Positions 35,778 to 47,993 of a DNA stretch of 64,000 nucleotides are shown here, one piece after another. The DNA comes from Pseudomonas sp. S35 (GTDB taxonomy: Bacteria > Pseudomonadota > Gammaproteobacteria > Pseudomonadales > Pseudomonadaceae). The stretch lies in contig NZ_CP019431.1 of the NCBI RefSeq assembly GCF_009866765.1, positions 6,096,001 through 6,160,000 on the forward strand. The letters run 5' to 3'. How positions within the stretch are numbered: position 1 is the first letter of the stretch; each line of letters opens with the position of its first letter. Position numbers and translations under genes: made by a program. The notes under the pieces were generated by a model that worked only from the letters and a program-made list of their open reading frames with translations, did no database searches and was not told the origin of the DNA.

Positions 35778-36941
35778 TTAACCTTTGGCTCGGGCTTCCA
35801 GCACTTCAACGGCAGGCAGGACTTTGCCTTCGACGAATTCCAGGAATGCGCCGCCACCGGTAGAAATGTAGGAGATCTGGTCAGCCACGCCATATTTATC
35901 GATGGCCGCCAGGGTGTCACCGCCGCCGGCAATGGAGAACGCCGAGCTTTGCGCGATGGCCTTGGCCAGCACCTTGGTGCCGTTGCCGAACTGGTCGAAC
36001 TCGAACACGCCAACCGGGCCGTTCCACAGGATGGTCTGGGAGGCTTTCAGCAGCTCAGCGAAGTTGGCGGCGGTTTGCGGGCCGATATCCAGGATCATGT
36101 CGTCGTCGGCCACATCCGCGATCAGCTTGACGGTGGCGGCGGCGCTTTCGGCGAATTCCTTGGCGACGACCACGTCCACCGGCAATGGCACGCTGACTTT
36201 AGCGGCGATGGCGCGGGCGGTGTCCAGCAGGTCCGGCTCGTAGAGGGACTTGCCCACTGGGTGGCCGGCGGCGGCCAGGAACGTGTTGGCGATGCCGCCG
36301 CCCACGATCAACTGGTTGCAGATCTGGCTGAGGCTGTTGAGCACGTCCAGCTTGGTGGAAACCTTGGAGCCGGCCACGATGGCGGCCATCGGTTGGGCCG
36401 GAGCGCCCAGGGCCTTGCCCAGTGCATCCAGTTCGGCAGCCAGCAACGGGCCAGCCGCCGCAACCTTGGCGAACTTGGCCACGCCGTGGGTCGAGCCTTC
36501 AGCACGGTGAGCCGTACCGAACGCATCCATCACGAACACGTCGCACAGCGCAGCGTATTGCTGGGCCAGTTCGTCGCTGTTCTTTTTCTCACCTTTGTTG
36601 AAGCGCACGTTTTCGAACAGCACGATATCGCCGGCCTTCACATCAACGCCGCCCAGGTAATCAGCCACCAACGGCACGTCACGGCCCAGGGCCTTGCTCA
36701 GGTAGTCGGCCACAGGCTTGAGACTGTTTTCGGCGCAGAACTCACCTTCGGTCGGGCGGCCCAGGTGGGAGCAGACCATCACGGCCGCGCCTTTTTCCAG
36801 GGCCAGCTTGATGGTCGGCAGCGAGGCCAGGATTCGCGCATCGCTGGTGACAACACCGTCCTTGACTGGGACGTTGAGGTCTTCGCGAATCAGTACGCGC
36901 TTACCTTGCAGATCGAGGTCGGTCATCTTCAACACGGTCAT
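35778..36941 (-). CDS. pgk: Phosphoglycerate kinase
   Basis: The 387-residue cytoplasmic enzyme interconverts 1,3-bisphosphoglycerate and 3-phosphoglycerate with ADP/ATP. Recognisable segments are [11 protein letters not shown] near residue 20, [10 protein letters not shown], the [12 protein letters not shown] region, and the C-terminal nucleotide site [15 protein letters not shown]. Length is typical. It starts 17 nt after epd ends, so it is co-transcribed with it, and leads on to the lipoprotein genes and fba. Confidence 0.97.
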   Translation of the reverse strand: MTVLKMTDLDLQGKRVLIREDLNVPVKDGVVTSDARILASLPTIKLALEKGAAVMVCSHLGRPTEGEFCAENSLKPVADYLSKALGRDVPLVADYLGGVDVKAGDIVLFENVRFNKGEKKNSDELAQQYAALCDVFVMDAFGTAHRAEGSTHGVAKFAKVAAAGPLLAAELDALGKALGAPAQPMAAIVAGSKVSTKLDVLNSLSQICNQLIVGGGIANTFLAAAGHPVGKSLYEPDLLDTARAIAAKVSVPLPVDVVVAKEFAESAAATVKLIADVADDDMILDIGPQTAANFAELLKASQTILWNGPVGVFEFDQFGNGTKVLAKAIAQSSAFSIAGGGDTLAAIDKYGVADQISYISTGGGAFLEFVEGKVLPAVEVLEARAKG

Positions 36942-36958
36942 GGGTCGCAGTTCCTGAG

Positions 36959-38017
36959 TTACTGTTGTTGAGGTTGTTTAGAGGCGATGTGCAGATAATG
37001 TTCCGCAACATCCAGCATCCGGTTGGCAAAGCCCCATTCGTTGTCGAACCAGGCCAGGATATTCACCAGCCTGGGGCCGGAAACGCGGGTCTGGCTGGCA
37101 TCGACAATGGCCGAATGCGGGTCATGGTTGAAATCACAACTGGCGTGGGGCAACTCGGTGTAGGCCAGCAAGCCTTTGAGCGGGCCGCGGGTGGCGGCGT
37201 CGCGCAGAATCCGGTTGACCTCCACCGCATCGGTGTCGCTGACGGTTTGCATGGTGATGTCCAGGCAGGACACGTTCACCGTCGGCACCCGTACGGCTTT
37301 GGCCTGAATTCGCCCGGCAAGTTCCGGCAGCAGGCGCTCGATGCCCCGTGCCAGGCCGGTGGACACCGGAATCACTGACTGGAACGCCGAACGCGTGCGA
37401 CGCAGGTCTTCGTGGTGATAAGCATCGATCACCGGCTGGTCGTTCATCGCCGAGTGGATGGTGGTGATCGACACGTAGTCCAGGCCGATCGCCTGATCCA
37501 GCAGGCGCAACAGCGGCACACTGCAGTTGGTGGTGCACGAAGCGTTGGACACCAGCAGCTCATTGCCGGTCAGGCAATCCTGGTTGATGCCGTAGACGAT
37601 GGTGGCGTCGACATCCGCCTCGCTGGCCATCGGCTGGGAAAACAGCACACGCGGCGCGCCGGCGTCGAGAAAACGCTGGCCATCGGCACGGGTGTTATAG
37701 GCACCGGAGCATTCCAACACCAGGTCAACGCCCAGCGCCGCCCAGTCGATGCCCTCGGGGGTCGCACTGCGCAATACTTTTACGCAGTCGCCATTGATAT
37801 GCAGACAATCGCCGTCGACCCGCACTTCGCCGGGAAAGCGACCGTGGGTGGAGTCGAAGCGTGTCAGGTATTCGATGCTGGCCATGTCGGCCAAATCGTT
37901 GATCGCGACAATTTCAAACCCGGCAGCCGCCCCCCGCTCGAACAAGGCACGCAAGACGCAACGACCAATGCGGCCGTAGCCGTTGAGTGCAACTTTGTAG
38001 GGACGCGGTTGGGGCAT
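36959..38017 (-). CDS. epd: D-erythrose-4-phosphate dehydrogenase
   Basis: The 352-residue GAPDH-family enzyme has the active-site motif [12 protein letters not shown] with the catalytic cysteine, a Rossmann start [17 protein letters not shown], and the family ending [15 protein letters not shown]. In this locus, between tktA and pgk, the family member is Epd, which oxidises erythrose-4-phosphate to 4-phosphoerythronate for pyridoxal phosphate synthesis. A true GAPDH (gap) is the main alternative, but position and the [15 protein letters not shown] type N-terminus favour Epd. The ATG at 38017 is used because the frame upstream runs into REP DNA. Confidence 0.9.
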   Translation of the reverse strand: MPQPRPYKVALNGYGRIGRCVLRALFERGAAAGFEIVAINDLADMASIEYLTRFDSTHGRFPGEVRVDGDCLHINGDCVKVLRSATPEGIDWAALGVDLVLECSGAYNTRADGQRFLDAGAPRVLFSQPMASEADVDATIVYGINQDCLTGNELLVSNASCTTNCSVPLLRLLDQAIGLDYVSITTIHSAMNDQPVIDAYHHEDLRRTRSAFQSVIPVSTGLARGIERLLPELAGRIQAKAVRVPTVNVSCLDITMQTVSDTDAVEVNRILRDAATRGPLKGLLAYTELPHASCDFNHDPHSAIVDASQTRVSGPRLVNILAWFDNEWGFANRMLDVAEHYLHIASKQPQQQ

Positions 38018-38057
38018 GGGGTTCTCGATTACCTTGGGTAATAGGGTGGCGGGTCGA

Positions 38058-38134
38058 CCGCTATCGCGAGCAAGCCCGCTCCCACACTTGAGATGCATTC
38101 CAAATGTGGGAGCGGGCTTGCTCGCGATGAGGCC
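38058..38134. repeat. REPIN between tktA and epd
   Basis: Inverted REP units of a GCGGGC-cored variant (TCGCGAGCAAGCCCGCTCCC and AATGTGGGAGCGGGCTTGCT) with a 20-nt spacer. Confidence 0.88.
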
Positions 38135-38159
38135 AGTCCAGCCACCTCACTCTACAGCC

Positions 38160-40157
38160 TTAGTCTTCCAGCAGTTCTTCAGCCTGCCCCAGGATGTTTT
38201 CCAGGGTGAAACCGAACTCTTCGAACAACGCTGGCGCCGGCGCCGACTCACCGTAGGTGGTCATGCCGATGACGCGGCCTTCCAGGCCCACGTACTTGTA
38301 CCAGTAGTCGGCGTGAGCCGCTTCGATGGCGATACGGGCGCTGACCTGCAACGGCAACACCGACTGCTTGTAGCCAGCATCCTGGGCTTCGAACACGCTG
38401 GTGCACGGCATGGACACAACACGTACGTTGCGGCCTTGGGCAGTCAGCTTGTCGTACGCCTGAACCGTCAGGCCGACTTCGGAGCCGGTGGAGATCAGGA
38501 TCAGCTCCGGCTCGCCGATGCAGTCCTTGAGCACGTAGCCGCCACGCGCGATGTCGGCGATCTGCGCGTCGGTACGCACTTGGTGCTGCAGGTTCTGACG
38601 CGAGAAGATCAGCGCCGAAGGGCCATCCTTACGCTCGATCGCGTGCTTCCAGGCCACGGCGGATTCCACCGCGTCGGCTGGGCGCCAGCAATCGAGGTTC
38701 GGCGTGGTCCGCAGGCTGGTCAGTTGCTCGACCGGCTGGTGCGTCGGGCCGTCTTCGCCCAGACCGATGGAGTCGTGGGTGTAGACATGGATCACACGCT
38801 TCTTCATCAGCGCCGCCATGCGTACCGCGTTGCGCGCGTATTCCATGAACATCAGGAAGGTCGCTCCGTAAGGCACCAGGCCGCCGTGCAGGGACACGCC
38901 GTTCATGATGGCGCTCATGCCGAACTCGCGCACGCCGTAGTACATGTAGTTGCCGCTGGCGTCTTCAGCCGAAACACCTTTGCAACCTTTCCACAGGGTC
39001 AGGTTGGAACCGGCCAGGTCGGCCGAACCGCCGAGGAACTCGGGCAGCAGCGGGCCAAAGGCGTTCAGGGTGTTCTGGCTGGCTTTACGGCTGGCGATGG
39101 TCTCGCCCTTGGCCGCGACTTCGGCGATGTAGGCCGAGGCTTTTTCCGAGAAGTCGGCAGGCAGGTCGCCGGCCAGACGACGCACCAGCTCATTGGCCTG
39201 CTCTGGGAATTCGGCGGAGTAGGCAGCGAAACGCTGGTCCCACTCGGCTTCGGCGGCCAGGCCTTTTTCCTTGGCATCCCACTCGGCGTAGATGTCGGCC
39301 GGGATTTCGAACGGGCCGTGGTTCCACTTCAGCGCTTCACGGGTCAGGGCGATTTCCGCGTCGCCCAGTGGGGCGCCGTGGCAGTCTTCTTTACCTTGCT
39401 TGTTCGGCGAACCGAAGCCGATGGTGGTCTTGCAGCAGATCAGGGTCGGCTGCGCGCTCTTGCGGGCGGTGTCGATGGCGGTCTTGATCTCTTCCGGATC
39501 GTGGCCGTCGACATTGCGGATCACTTGCCAGTTGTACGCTTCGAAACGCTTCGGGGTGTCGTCGGTGAACCAGCCTTCGACTTCGCCGTCGATGGAGATG
39601 CCGTTGTCATCATAGAAAGCAATCAGTTTGCCCAGGCCCAGAGTACCGGCCAGGGAAGCGACTTCGTGGGAAATGCCTTCCATCATGCAGCCATCACCCA
39701 GGAACACGTAGGTGTGGTGATCGACGATGTCGTGGCCAGGGCGGTTGAACTGCGCGCCCAATACTTTTTCAGCCAGCGCAAAACCAACCGCGTTGGCCAG
39801 GCCTTGGCCCAGGGGACCGGTGGTGGTCTCGACGCCTGGGGTGTAGCCGAATTCCGGGTGGCCCGGGGTGCGGCTGTGCAGCTGGCGGAAGCTCTTGAGG
39901 TCATCAATGGTGACGTCGTAGCCGGTCAGGTGCAGCAGCGAATAGATCAGCATCGAGCCGTGGCCGTTGGACAGCACGAAGCGGTCACGGTCGGCGAACG
40001 ATGGGTTGCTTGGGTTGTGTTTCAGGTAGTCACGCCAAAGTACCTCGGCGATATCCGCCATGCCCATCGGGGCACCGGGATGGCCGCTGTTGGCTTTTTG
40101 CACGGCATCCATGCTGAGGGCACGAATGGCGTTGGCACGCTCACGACGGCTGGGCAT
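38160..40157 (-). CDS. tktA: Transketolase
   Basis: The 665-residue thiamine diphosphate enzyme transfers two-carbon units in the pentose phosphate pathway. It has the N-terminal [16 protein letters not shown] segment, the thiamine-binding [25 protein letters not shown] motif near residues 155-190, and the second-domain [15 protein letters not shown] motif near residue 465. Length is normal. It is the first gene of the minus-strand carbon cluster and is separated from the ArsR-type regulator gene by 259 nt containing that regulator's probable operator. Confidence 0.97.
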   Translation of the reverse strand: MPSRRERANAIRALSMDAVQKANSGHPGAPMGMADIAEVLWRDYLKHNPSNPSFADRDRFVLSNGHGSMLIYSLLHLTGYDVTIDDLKSFRQLHSRTPGHPEFGYTPGVETTTGPLGQGLANAVGFALAEKVLGAQFNRPGHDIVDHHTYVFLGDGCMMEGISHEVASLAGTLGLGKLIAFYDDNGISIDGEVEGWFTDDTPKRFEAYNWQVIRNVDGHDPEEIKTAIDTARKSAQPTLICCKTTIGFGSPNKQGKEDCHGAPLGDAEIALTREALKWNHGPFEIPADIYAEWDAKEKGLAAEAEWDQRFAAYSAEFPEQANELVRRLAGDLPADFSEKASAYIAEVAAKGETIASRKASQNTLNAFGPLLPEFLGGSADLAGSNLTLWKGCKGVSAEDASGNYMYYGVREFGMSAIMNGVSLHGGLVPYGATFLMFMEYARNAVRMAALMKKRVIHVYTHDSIGLGEDGPTHQPVEQLTSLRTTPNLDCWRPADAVESAVAWKHAIERKDGPSALIFSRQNLQHQVRTDAQIADIARGGYVLKDCIGEPELILISTGSEVGLTVQAYDKLTAQGRNVRVVSMPCTSVFEAQDAGYKQSVLPLQVSARIAIEAAHADYWYKYVGLEGRVIGMTTYGESAPAPALFEEFGFTLENILGQAEELLED

Positions 40158-40348
40158 CGCTGATCTCCTGGGGTTTGCTTAAAAGAAACGGAAAAAAGGA
40201 CCGGCATTTTCCCTCAGCCACCGCCTGCGGGCAATGACAGATAGTCACTTGTGGGTGTTTTTCCTGCCCTTTGCGCACCAATCCCTTGCAGAAATCGGCT
40301 ACTGCTTCGTCTAAAGGTTATAGCGGCTGCTTATAACCGCCACTTATC

Positions 40349-40378
40349 GACCAATATCAAAACTTTTTGATATTGGTC
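40349..40378. promoter_or_regulatory. Perfect 30-bp palindrome, probable ArsR-type operator
   Basis: GACCAATATCAAAA and its exact complement TTTTGATATTGGTC flank a 2-nt centre. It lies in the tktA/regulator divergent gap, directly before a promoter-like pair. It is the strongest operator-like element here and is probably bound by the ArsR-methyltransferase protein encoded at 40417. Confidence 0.7.
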
Positions 40379-40407
40379 TTGCGAGGAGTTCCACCCGCCT
40401 CTAGACT
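40379..40407 (+). promoter_or_regulatory. Sigma70-type promoter of the regulator-metK unit
   Basis: TTGCGA (40379-40384) and TAGACT (40402-40407) with a 17-nt spacer. The predicted start, near 40414, is within a few bases of the ATG at 40417, so the mRNA may be almost leaderless. The -35 box abuts the 30-bp palindrome. Confidence 0.5.
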
Positions 40408-40416
40408 GCTGGCCTT

Positions 40417-41412
40417 ATGAATCTACCCATGCCCTCCCTGCGTCCTGACGATTGCGATGAGCTGGCAGCCTTGTGCAAGGCCGCTGGCGATCCGTTGCGT
40501 CTGAATGTCTTGCGTGCGCTGGCCAACGATTCCTTCGGGGTGCTGGAGCTGGCGCAGATCTTCGCCATTGGCCAGTCGGGCATGAGCCACCATTTGAAAG
40601 TGCTGTCCCAGGCCGACCTGGTGGCCACACGCCGCGAAGGCAATGCGATTTTCTACCGCCGCGCCCTGCCCCACACCGAGCTGCTTGGCGGCAAGCTGCA
40701 CGCAGCGCTGCTTGAAGAAGTGGACAACCTGAGCCTGCCGACGGACGTACGATCGCGCATCAGCCAGGTCCACGGACAACGCGCTGCGGCGAGCCAGGAC
40801 TTTTTCGCACGGGTCGCCGAGAAATTTCGTGCCCAACAAGACCTGATCGCCGGTCTTGCCCAGTACCGCGACAGCGTACTGGCGTTGTTGGACAAGCTGA
40901 GCTTCAGTGATGAAGCGACGGCCTTGGAAGTCGGGCCTGGGGACGGTGGCTTCCTACCGGAACTGGCGCGACGTTTTCAGCAGGTCACCGCACTGGACAA
41001 CAGCCCGGCGATGCTTGAACTGGCACGCCAGCTCTGCGAACGCGAAGCCCTGGGCAATGTCACCCTGCAACTGGCTGACGCCTTGGACGGCATGACCATC
41101 AAGGCCGATTGCGTGGTGCTGAACATGGTCTTGCACCATTTCGCCGCCCCCGCCGACGCCTTAAAACAAATGGCCGGGTTGCTGCACCCCGGCGGTAGCC
41201 TGTTGGTTACGGATTTATGCAGCCACAACCAGAATTGGGCCAGGGAGGCCTGCGGTGATCTCTGGTTGGGTTTTGAACAGGACGATCTGGCCCGTTGGGC
41301 CACCGCTGCGGGGCTCGTTCCCGGGGAAAGCCTCTATGTAGGCTTACGTAATGGTTTCCAGATCCAGGTCCGCCATTTTCAGCGACCGGCTGGTGACACT
41401 CACCATCGGTAA
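40417..41412 (+). CDS. ArsR-type regulator fused to a SAM-methyltransferase-like domain
   Basis: The 331-residue protein has an ArsR winged helix at residues about 12-95 (ALCKAAGDPLRLNVLRALA..QSGMSHHLKVLSQADLVATRREGN..FYRRA) and a class I methyltransferase fold from about 150, with the SAM-binding loop ALEVGPGDGGFLPELA and VVLNMVLHHF. It lies 18 nt upstream of metK on the same strand. That pairing suggests a repressor that senses SAM or S-adenosylhomocysteine through the methyltransferase domain and controls methyl-cycle genes, comparable to SahR-type regulators. It is inferred to bind the palindrome at 40349-40378. No ribosome site precedes the ATG. Whether it has real methyltransferase activity is not visible. 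Confidence 0.85.
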   Translation: MNLPMPSLRPDDCDELAALCKAAGDPLRLNVLRALANDSFGVLELAQIFAIGQSGMSHHLKVLSQADLVATRREGNAIFYRRALPHTELLGGKLHAALLEEVDNLSLPTDVRSRISQVHGQRAAASQDFFARVAEKFRAQQDLIAGLAQYRDSVLALLDKLSFSDEATALEVGPGDGGFLPELARRFQQVTALDNSPAMLELARQLCEREALGNVTLQLADALDGMTIKADCVVLNMVLHHFAAPADALKQMAGLLHPGGSLLVTDLCSHNQNWAREACGDLWLGFEQDDLARWATAAGLVPGESLYVGLRNGFQIQVRHFQRPAGDTHHR

Positions 41413-41430
41413 TATCAGGAAAACATCGAG

Positions 41431-42621
<1,191 letters not shown>

Positions 42622-42639
42622 GCACGCGTTGCACCCAAA

Positions 42640-42673
42640 AGCCCTGCCGGGTTCACTCGGCGGGGTTTTTTAT
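42640..42673 (+). terminator. Intrinsic terminator after metK
   Basis: The stem CCCTGCCG/CGGCGGGG around GGTTCACT is followed by TTTTTT, starting about 20 nt after the metK stop. Confidence 0.9.
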
Positions 42674-42835
42674 TGCCTGCGCGATCACCTTCACATTTTT
42701 TGGATCCAAACCTTGCAGGCCCAATGATGGCCCTCTAGAATCCGCGCCCTCTCGGGCCCTCTACCTTATTTGGATATTGCCCTGCGCCAGCCCGGGACAG
42801 ACACGCGCGCAGGCAATCGAACATTGAGGTTTTTC

Positions 42836-43186
42836 ATGCGCATCTCCACGCTCGCCCCTGCTGCCCTTCTGCTTAGCCTGTTCGCACTGCCGGCCCAGTC
42901 CGCCGACCTGAGCGCACTGAGTGGCGCCCTGAGCTCCCAACTGGGTGGCGGTAACTCCGGCGACTGCCAGAAGCAAGCCGCAGACCTGCAAACCAAGATC
43001 GATGCAGCCGAAGCCAACAAAGACACCTTGAAAGTGAAGGCCTTCAAAGCCGCACAAGACCAGATCAACAAAGGTTGTGACAAACTCTCCGAAGCCCAGG
43101 CCAAAGCCGACGCCAAGCAGCAGACCCAGGAAGCCAAGGCTGATAAGCCTGATGCCGTGAAAGCCCTGGGCGGTCTGTTCAAGTAA
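42836..43186 (+). CDS. Periplasmic DUF1090-like protein
   Basis: The 116-residue secreted protein has signal peptide MRISTLAPAALLLSLFALPAQSA (cleavage near residue 23). The mature part is helical and rich in Lys, Ala and Gln. The two cysteines in GDCQKQ and NKGCDKL bracket a predicted coiled coil, the pattern of DUF1090 (YqjC-like) proteins. The same type of gene occurs again at 45011-45406, on the other side of ligB. The ATG at 42836 was chosen because it starts the signal peptide. Function unknown. Confidence 0.75.
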   Translation: MRISTLAPAALLLSLFALPAQSADLSALSGALSSQLGGGNSGDCQKQAADLQTKIDAAEANKDTLKVKAFKAAQDQINKGCDKLSEAQAKADAKQQTQEAKADKPDAVKALGGLFK

Positions 43187-43200
43187 TAGAAACACCCAGT

Positions 43201-43232
43201 AAAAAGCCCCGCATCGTCGGGGCTTTTTTGTG
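43201..43232 (+). terminator. Intrinsic terminator
   Basis: AAAAAGCCCCG-CATCGT-CGGGGCTTTTTT follows the DUF1090-like gene and separates it from ligB. Confidence 0.93.
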
Positions 43233-43250
43233 ACCGAGGGAATCATTTAG

Positions 43251-44945
<1,695 letters not shown>

Positions 44946-45010
44946 ACCCAACACAGCCACGTTAAACCACAGCAGAATTCACCCTGCCATTTGCGACCCT
45001 GGAGCTCCAC

Positions 45011-45406
45011 ATGAAATTCCTCGCCCCCCTTGCTCTGCTGACAGTCACAAGCTTTATGGCCGCGCCCTTGATGGCCGCCGAACAAGCCTCCCAACTGACC
45101 GGCTGCGCCGCCAAGCGCCAAGCCATCAGCACTCAGATCGAACAAGCCAAGGCCCACGGCAACAGCGCACAACAAGCCGGCCTGGAAAAAGCCCTGAGCG
45201 AAGTCACCGCCAATTGCAGCGACGCGTCCTTGAAGAAAGAGCGGGAAAACAAGGTGCTCGATGCCAAGCACGAAGTCAGCCGCCGTCAGGCCGACCTCGA
45301 CAAAGCAATGAAAAAGGGCGACGCGGAAAAAATCAACAAACGTAAGGACAAGCTCGCCGAGTCGCGCAAAGAATTACAGGACGCGGTGGAAGAACTCGAC
45401 CAATAA
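45011..45406 (+). CDS. Periplasmic DUF1090 protein (YqjC-like)
   Basis: The 131-residue secreted protein has signal peptide MKFLAPLALLTVTSFMAAPLMA and a mature helical domain with two conserved cysteines (LTGCAAKRQAI and TANCSDASLKKERE). A long charged coiled coil follows (HEVSRRQADLDKAMKKGD..). It matches the DUF1090 family, unknown in function but periplasmic in E. coli (YqjC). GGAG at 45001-45004 is the likely ribosome site. It lies 65 nt after ligB. Confidence 0.85.
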   Translation: MKFLAPLALLTVTSFMAAPLMAAEQASQLTGCAAKRQAISTQIEQAKAHGNSAQQAGLEKALSEVTANCSDASLKKERENKVLDAKHEVSRRQADLDKAMKKGDAEKINKRKDKLAESRKELQDAVEELDQ

Positions 45407-45412
45407 AGCCGG

Positions 45413-45862
45413 TCAGTGGTCCCGAAACTGCTTATGGCAAGCGCTGCAGGCATCTTCGACTTTCTGCACCGCTGGCCCCAGGTTACTGGCCTTGTAGGGC
45501 TGCACTTGACTGGCGATCACCAATTCACCGGTGGCCGTCTCAAGGTTGCGGGCCAGTTGCTGGAATTGCGCCTGTTTTTGCCACACGTCGTCCTTCGCGC
45601 TGGTGTGATCCTCTTCGCGCACGCTCGGGAAATGCTTCCAAGGCTCATGGGAAAGCGCATTGAGCTTGACCGCACCGTCGGCGAATTTCGCGCCGTCGAA
45701 CGGGAGGCGCCCACGCAGCATGCCGCCCAGGTCTTCGCCGGTCTTGAGCATTTGCTTGAAGATCGCCTTGCGCTGGCCCAGGGGCGAATTGGGATCGACG
45801 CCGCCGCAGGCGGACAGTGTCAGGCAGGCCAACAATACAGCCGTCAATTTTTTAAAAGTCAT
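45413..45862 (-). CDS. Cytochrome c' / c556-like lipoprotein
   Basis: This 149-residue four-helix cytochrome has the single haem motif CSACH near the C-terminus (DACSACHKQFRDH), which is diagnostic of the cytochrome c'/c556 family. The N-terminus ends in a lipobox-like LTLSAC at about residue 19, so the protein may be lipid-anchored on the periplasmic side. The fifth haem ligand is the CSACH histidine; gas binding or electron transfer are the family's known roles. It is a lone gene convergent with the DUF1090 gene, 6 nt apart. Confidence 0.88.
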   Translation of the reverse strand: MTFKKLTAVLLACLTLSACGGVDPNSPLGQRKAIFKQMLKTGEDLGGMLRGRLPFDGAKFADGAVKLNALSHEPWKHFPSVREEDHTSAKDDVWQKQAQFQQLARNLETATGELVIASQVQPYKASNLGPAVQKVEDACSACHKQFRDH

Positions 45863-45990
45863 GGTGGCTCAGGGTCACGGGAAACGGCGGCCAGTATCCT
45901 CGCCCCGCCCGCAAAGACCAATAGCCCTATTAATAATAAGGGTTGCCCAAGGGCGCTAAGGCGCGGGCAATCGTTTCAGGAATTACGTGT

Positions 45991-47187
45991 ATGAGTCTCA
46001 TGTTAAAACCCTGGAGCCGCCGCCTGGCGTGGGCTCTGCCGATGATTGCACTGCTGGCCGGCTGCGACGCGGGCAAGGACAGCGGCAACGACACAGCTAA
46101 AGATGAAGTGGCCAAACCCCATGCCGTCGCGACCTACGTAAGCGCACCCTGGGAAGCGCTGCCGGCCGTGTCCGACAGCGACCTGCTGGCTGGCTTCGAG
46201 TCTTGGCGCAGTGCTTGCCAACGCCTCAAGGCCGACCCTGTATGGGGCGCGACCTGTACGGCAGCGGCCAGCGTGCCGGGCAATGCCGTGGCGGTGCGCG
46301 GTTTTCTCAAGGAGCGCCTGGATGTGTTCGGCCTGCGCTCGGCCGACAACACCCCCAACGGCTTGATCACCGGCTACTACGAACCGGTCTACCCCGGCAG
46401 CCTGACCAAGACCGCCACCGCCCATGTGCCGGTGTATGGCGTGCCGGATGACCTGATCATCGTCAACCTGGAAAGCATCTATCCCGAACTCAAGGGCAAG
46501 CGCCTGCGCGGGCGCCTGGAAGGGCGTGTGCTCAAACCGTATGACGATGCCAGCGCCATCAACGGTCAGGGCTCCACCGCCAAGCCGATTGCCTGGCTGA
46601 CCCAGCCGATGGACCTGCAATTTCTGCAGATCCAGGGCTCAGGCCGCATTCAGTTGAAAGACGGGCGCCAACTGCGCGTCGGTTATGGCGACCAGAACGG
46701 CTACCCGTACCGCCCTATCGGCCGCTGGCTGGTGGAGCAAGGTGAGTTGAAGAAAGAAGACGTGACCATGGGCGCCATCAGCGCCTGGGCCAAGGCGCAT
46801 CCAGAGCGCATCCCGGAACTGTTGGCAAGCAACCCCAGCTACGTGTTCTTCAGCGCCCGCCCTGACAGCAACGAAGGCCCGCGCGGCTCGCTGAACGTGC
46901 CGTTGACCGCCGGCTACAGCGTGGCAGTGGACCGCAAGGTGATCCCGCTGGGCAGCCTGTTGTGGCTGGCGACTACCAAGCCTGACGGCACGCCGCTGGC
47001 ACGCCCGGTTGCGGCGCAGGATACCGGTGGCGCAATCACCGGCGAAGTGCGTGCGGACTTGTTCTGGGGCACCGGCGACGCAGCAGGTGAACTGGCAGGG
47101 AATATGAAGCAGCAGGGGCAAATCTGGATGCTGTGGCCCAAGGGGGCGGCGCTGCCGCAGGTCCCGGATGCACCGACTGGAAGCTGA
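45991..47187 (+). CDS. mltA: Membrane-bound lytic murein transglycosylase A
   Basis: The 398-residue outer-membrane lipoprotein cleaves peptidoglycan to 1,6-anhydromuropeptides. The lipobox IALLAGC is near residue 26. The MltA domain contains GLITGYYEPVYPGS and the 3D domain ends with PVAAQDTGGAITGEVRADLFWGTGDAAGELAGNMKQ, holding the catalytic aspartate. AGGA at 45978-45981 is 9 nt before the ATG at 45991, which decides that start over one 48 nt upstream. It is followed by a complex palindromic region. Confidence 0.95.
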   Translation: MSLMLKPWSRRLAWALPMIALLAGCDAGKDSGNDTAKDEVAKPHAVATYVSAPWEALPAVSDSDLLAGFESWRSACQRLKADPVWGATCTAAASVPGNAVAVRGFLKERLDVFGLRSADNTPNGLITGYYEPVYPGSLTKTATAHVPVYGVPDDLIIVNLESIYPELKGKRLRGRLEGRVLKPYDDASAINGQGSTAKPIAWLTQPMDLQFLQIQGSGRIQLKDGRQLRVGYGDQNGYPYRPIGRWLVEQGELKKEDVTMGAISAWAKAHPERIPELLASNPSYVFFSARPDSNEGPRGSLNVPLTAGYSVAVDRKVIPLGSLLWLATTKPDGTPLARPVAAQDTGGAITGEVRADLFWGTGDAAGELAGNMKQQGQIWMLWPKGAALPQVPDAPTGS

Positions 47188-47220
47188 TAGGCACTGAACA
47201 TCAACGGTGAACGTGACTTG

Positions 47221-47390
47221 TTGTGGTGAGCGGGCCTCGGTGGTGAACGGGCTTGATGTGGTGAGCGGGCTTGCCCCGCGCTGGGCTGCGAAGCAGCCTT
47301 AAAACCTGGCGCCGCGCTCTATCAGGCTGACTGCGGTGGCTTTGTTGGGGCTGCTTCGCAGCCCAGTGCGGGGCAAGCCCGCTCACTACA
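47221..47390. repeat. Long inverted repeat with tandem 18-nt REP heads
   Basis: Two 42-nt arms (47257-47298 and 47349-47390) are complementary at 38 of 42 positions; each contains GAGCGGGCTTGCCCCGC and CTGGGCTGCGAAGCAGCC. They are 50 nt apart. Before the left arm, three degenerate 18-nt units of type TGTGGTGAGCGGGCTTGC stand head to tail at 47221, 47239 and 47257. It lies between mltA and the MAPEG gene. Confidence 0.85.
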
Positions 47391-47422
47391 AGCCCATTCC
47401 CACAATGGGTGCGCGTTGGACC

Positions 47423-47809
47423 TTAGATCGAGACAAAGAAGAAACTCGCAATCAACGCCATGCCCACCGCCCACACCACCGAGCGCAATATCGCCCAATC
47501 GGCCAGGTAGCAAATGATGTACAGCAGGCGGCTGGTGATAAACAGCACCGCCAGCACATTGATCGTCACCAGTTCGGCCGTGCCAGCCAAGTGCGCGATA
47601 ATCACCGCCGCCGCAAACGCCGGGGTCACTTCAAAGCCGTTGAGTTGCGCACTGTGGGCACGCTTGGCAAACCCTTGCAGGGTATCCAGGAAAGCTCGCG
47701 GGTCGTGATTCTGCCGAGGCCCGAACGTGCCCTGGCTGAATTTGGCCACGCCTGTACACAGGTAAGGCAGAAAAATTGCGATCAACACACACCAGAAAGC
47801 GACCGTCAT
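47423..47809 (-). CDS. MAPEG-family membrane protein
   Basis: This 128-residue integral membrane protein has four predicted helices and the MAPEG-like motif GFEVTPAFAAAVIIAHLAG, where glutathione-dependent eicosanoid enzymes carry their conserved Asn/Glu region. Bacterial members are poorly characterised and may be glutathione transferases. ATG at 47809 is chosen because AAAGGA lies 8 nt upstream; a GTG 3 nt earlier is less likely. It is a lone gene between the palindromic region and the antiporter. Confidence 0.82.
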   Translation of the reverse strand: MTVAFWCVLIAIFLPYLCTGVAKFSQGTFGPRQNHDPRAFLDTLQGFAKRAHSAQLNGFEVTPAFAAAVIIAHLAGTAELVTINVLAVLFITSRLLYIICYLADWAILRSVVWAVGMALIASFFFVSI

Positions 47810-47993
47810 CACTCATTCCTTTTGTAGTTTTAAACAGCGATTAGAGTTTTAGCACTAAACATATTAAACCGCACTTACCCGCTATGAGCCGCCACGCAGC
47901 AAAAGGTTCTATCACGCGCCGTGCAACCTCACGCCGCTGCTGCGGTCCATCCACCCACTCATTCCTGATCTGCCCCCACTCCAAGGACCCCGG

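Noticed and set aside
45915..45945. CCCTATTAATAATAAGGG as a terminator between the cytochrome and mltA genes
   Set aside because: The inverted repeat is weak and AT-rich without a T run; it lies between divergent genes, so it is more likely promoter sequence.
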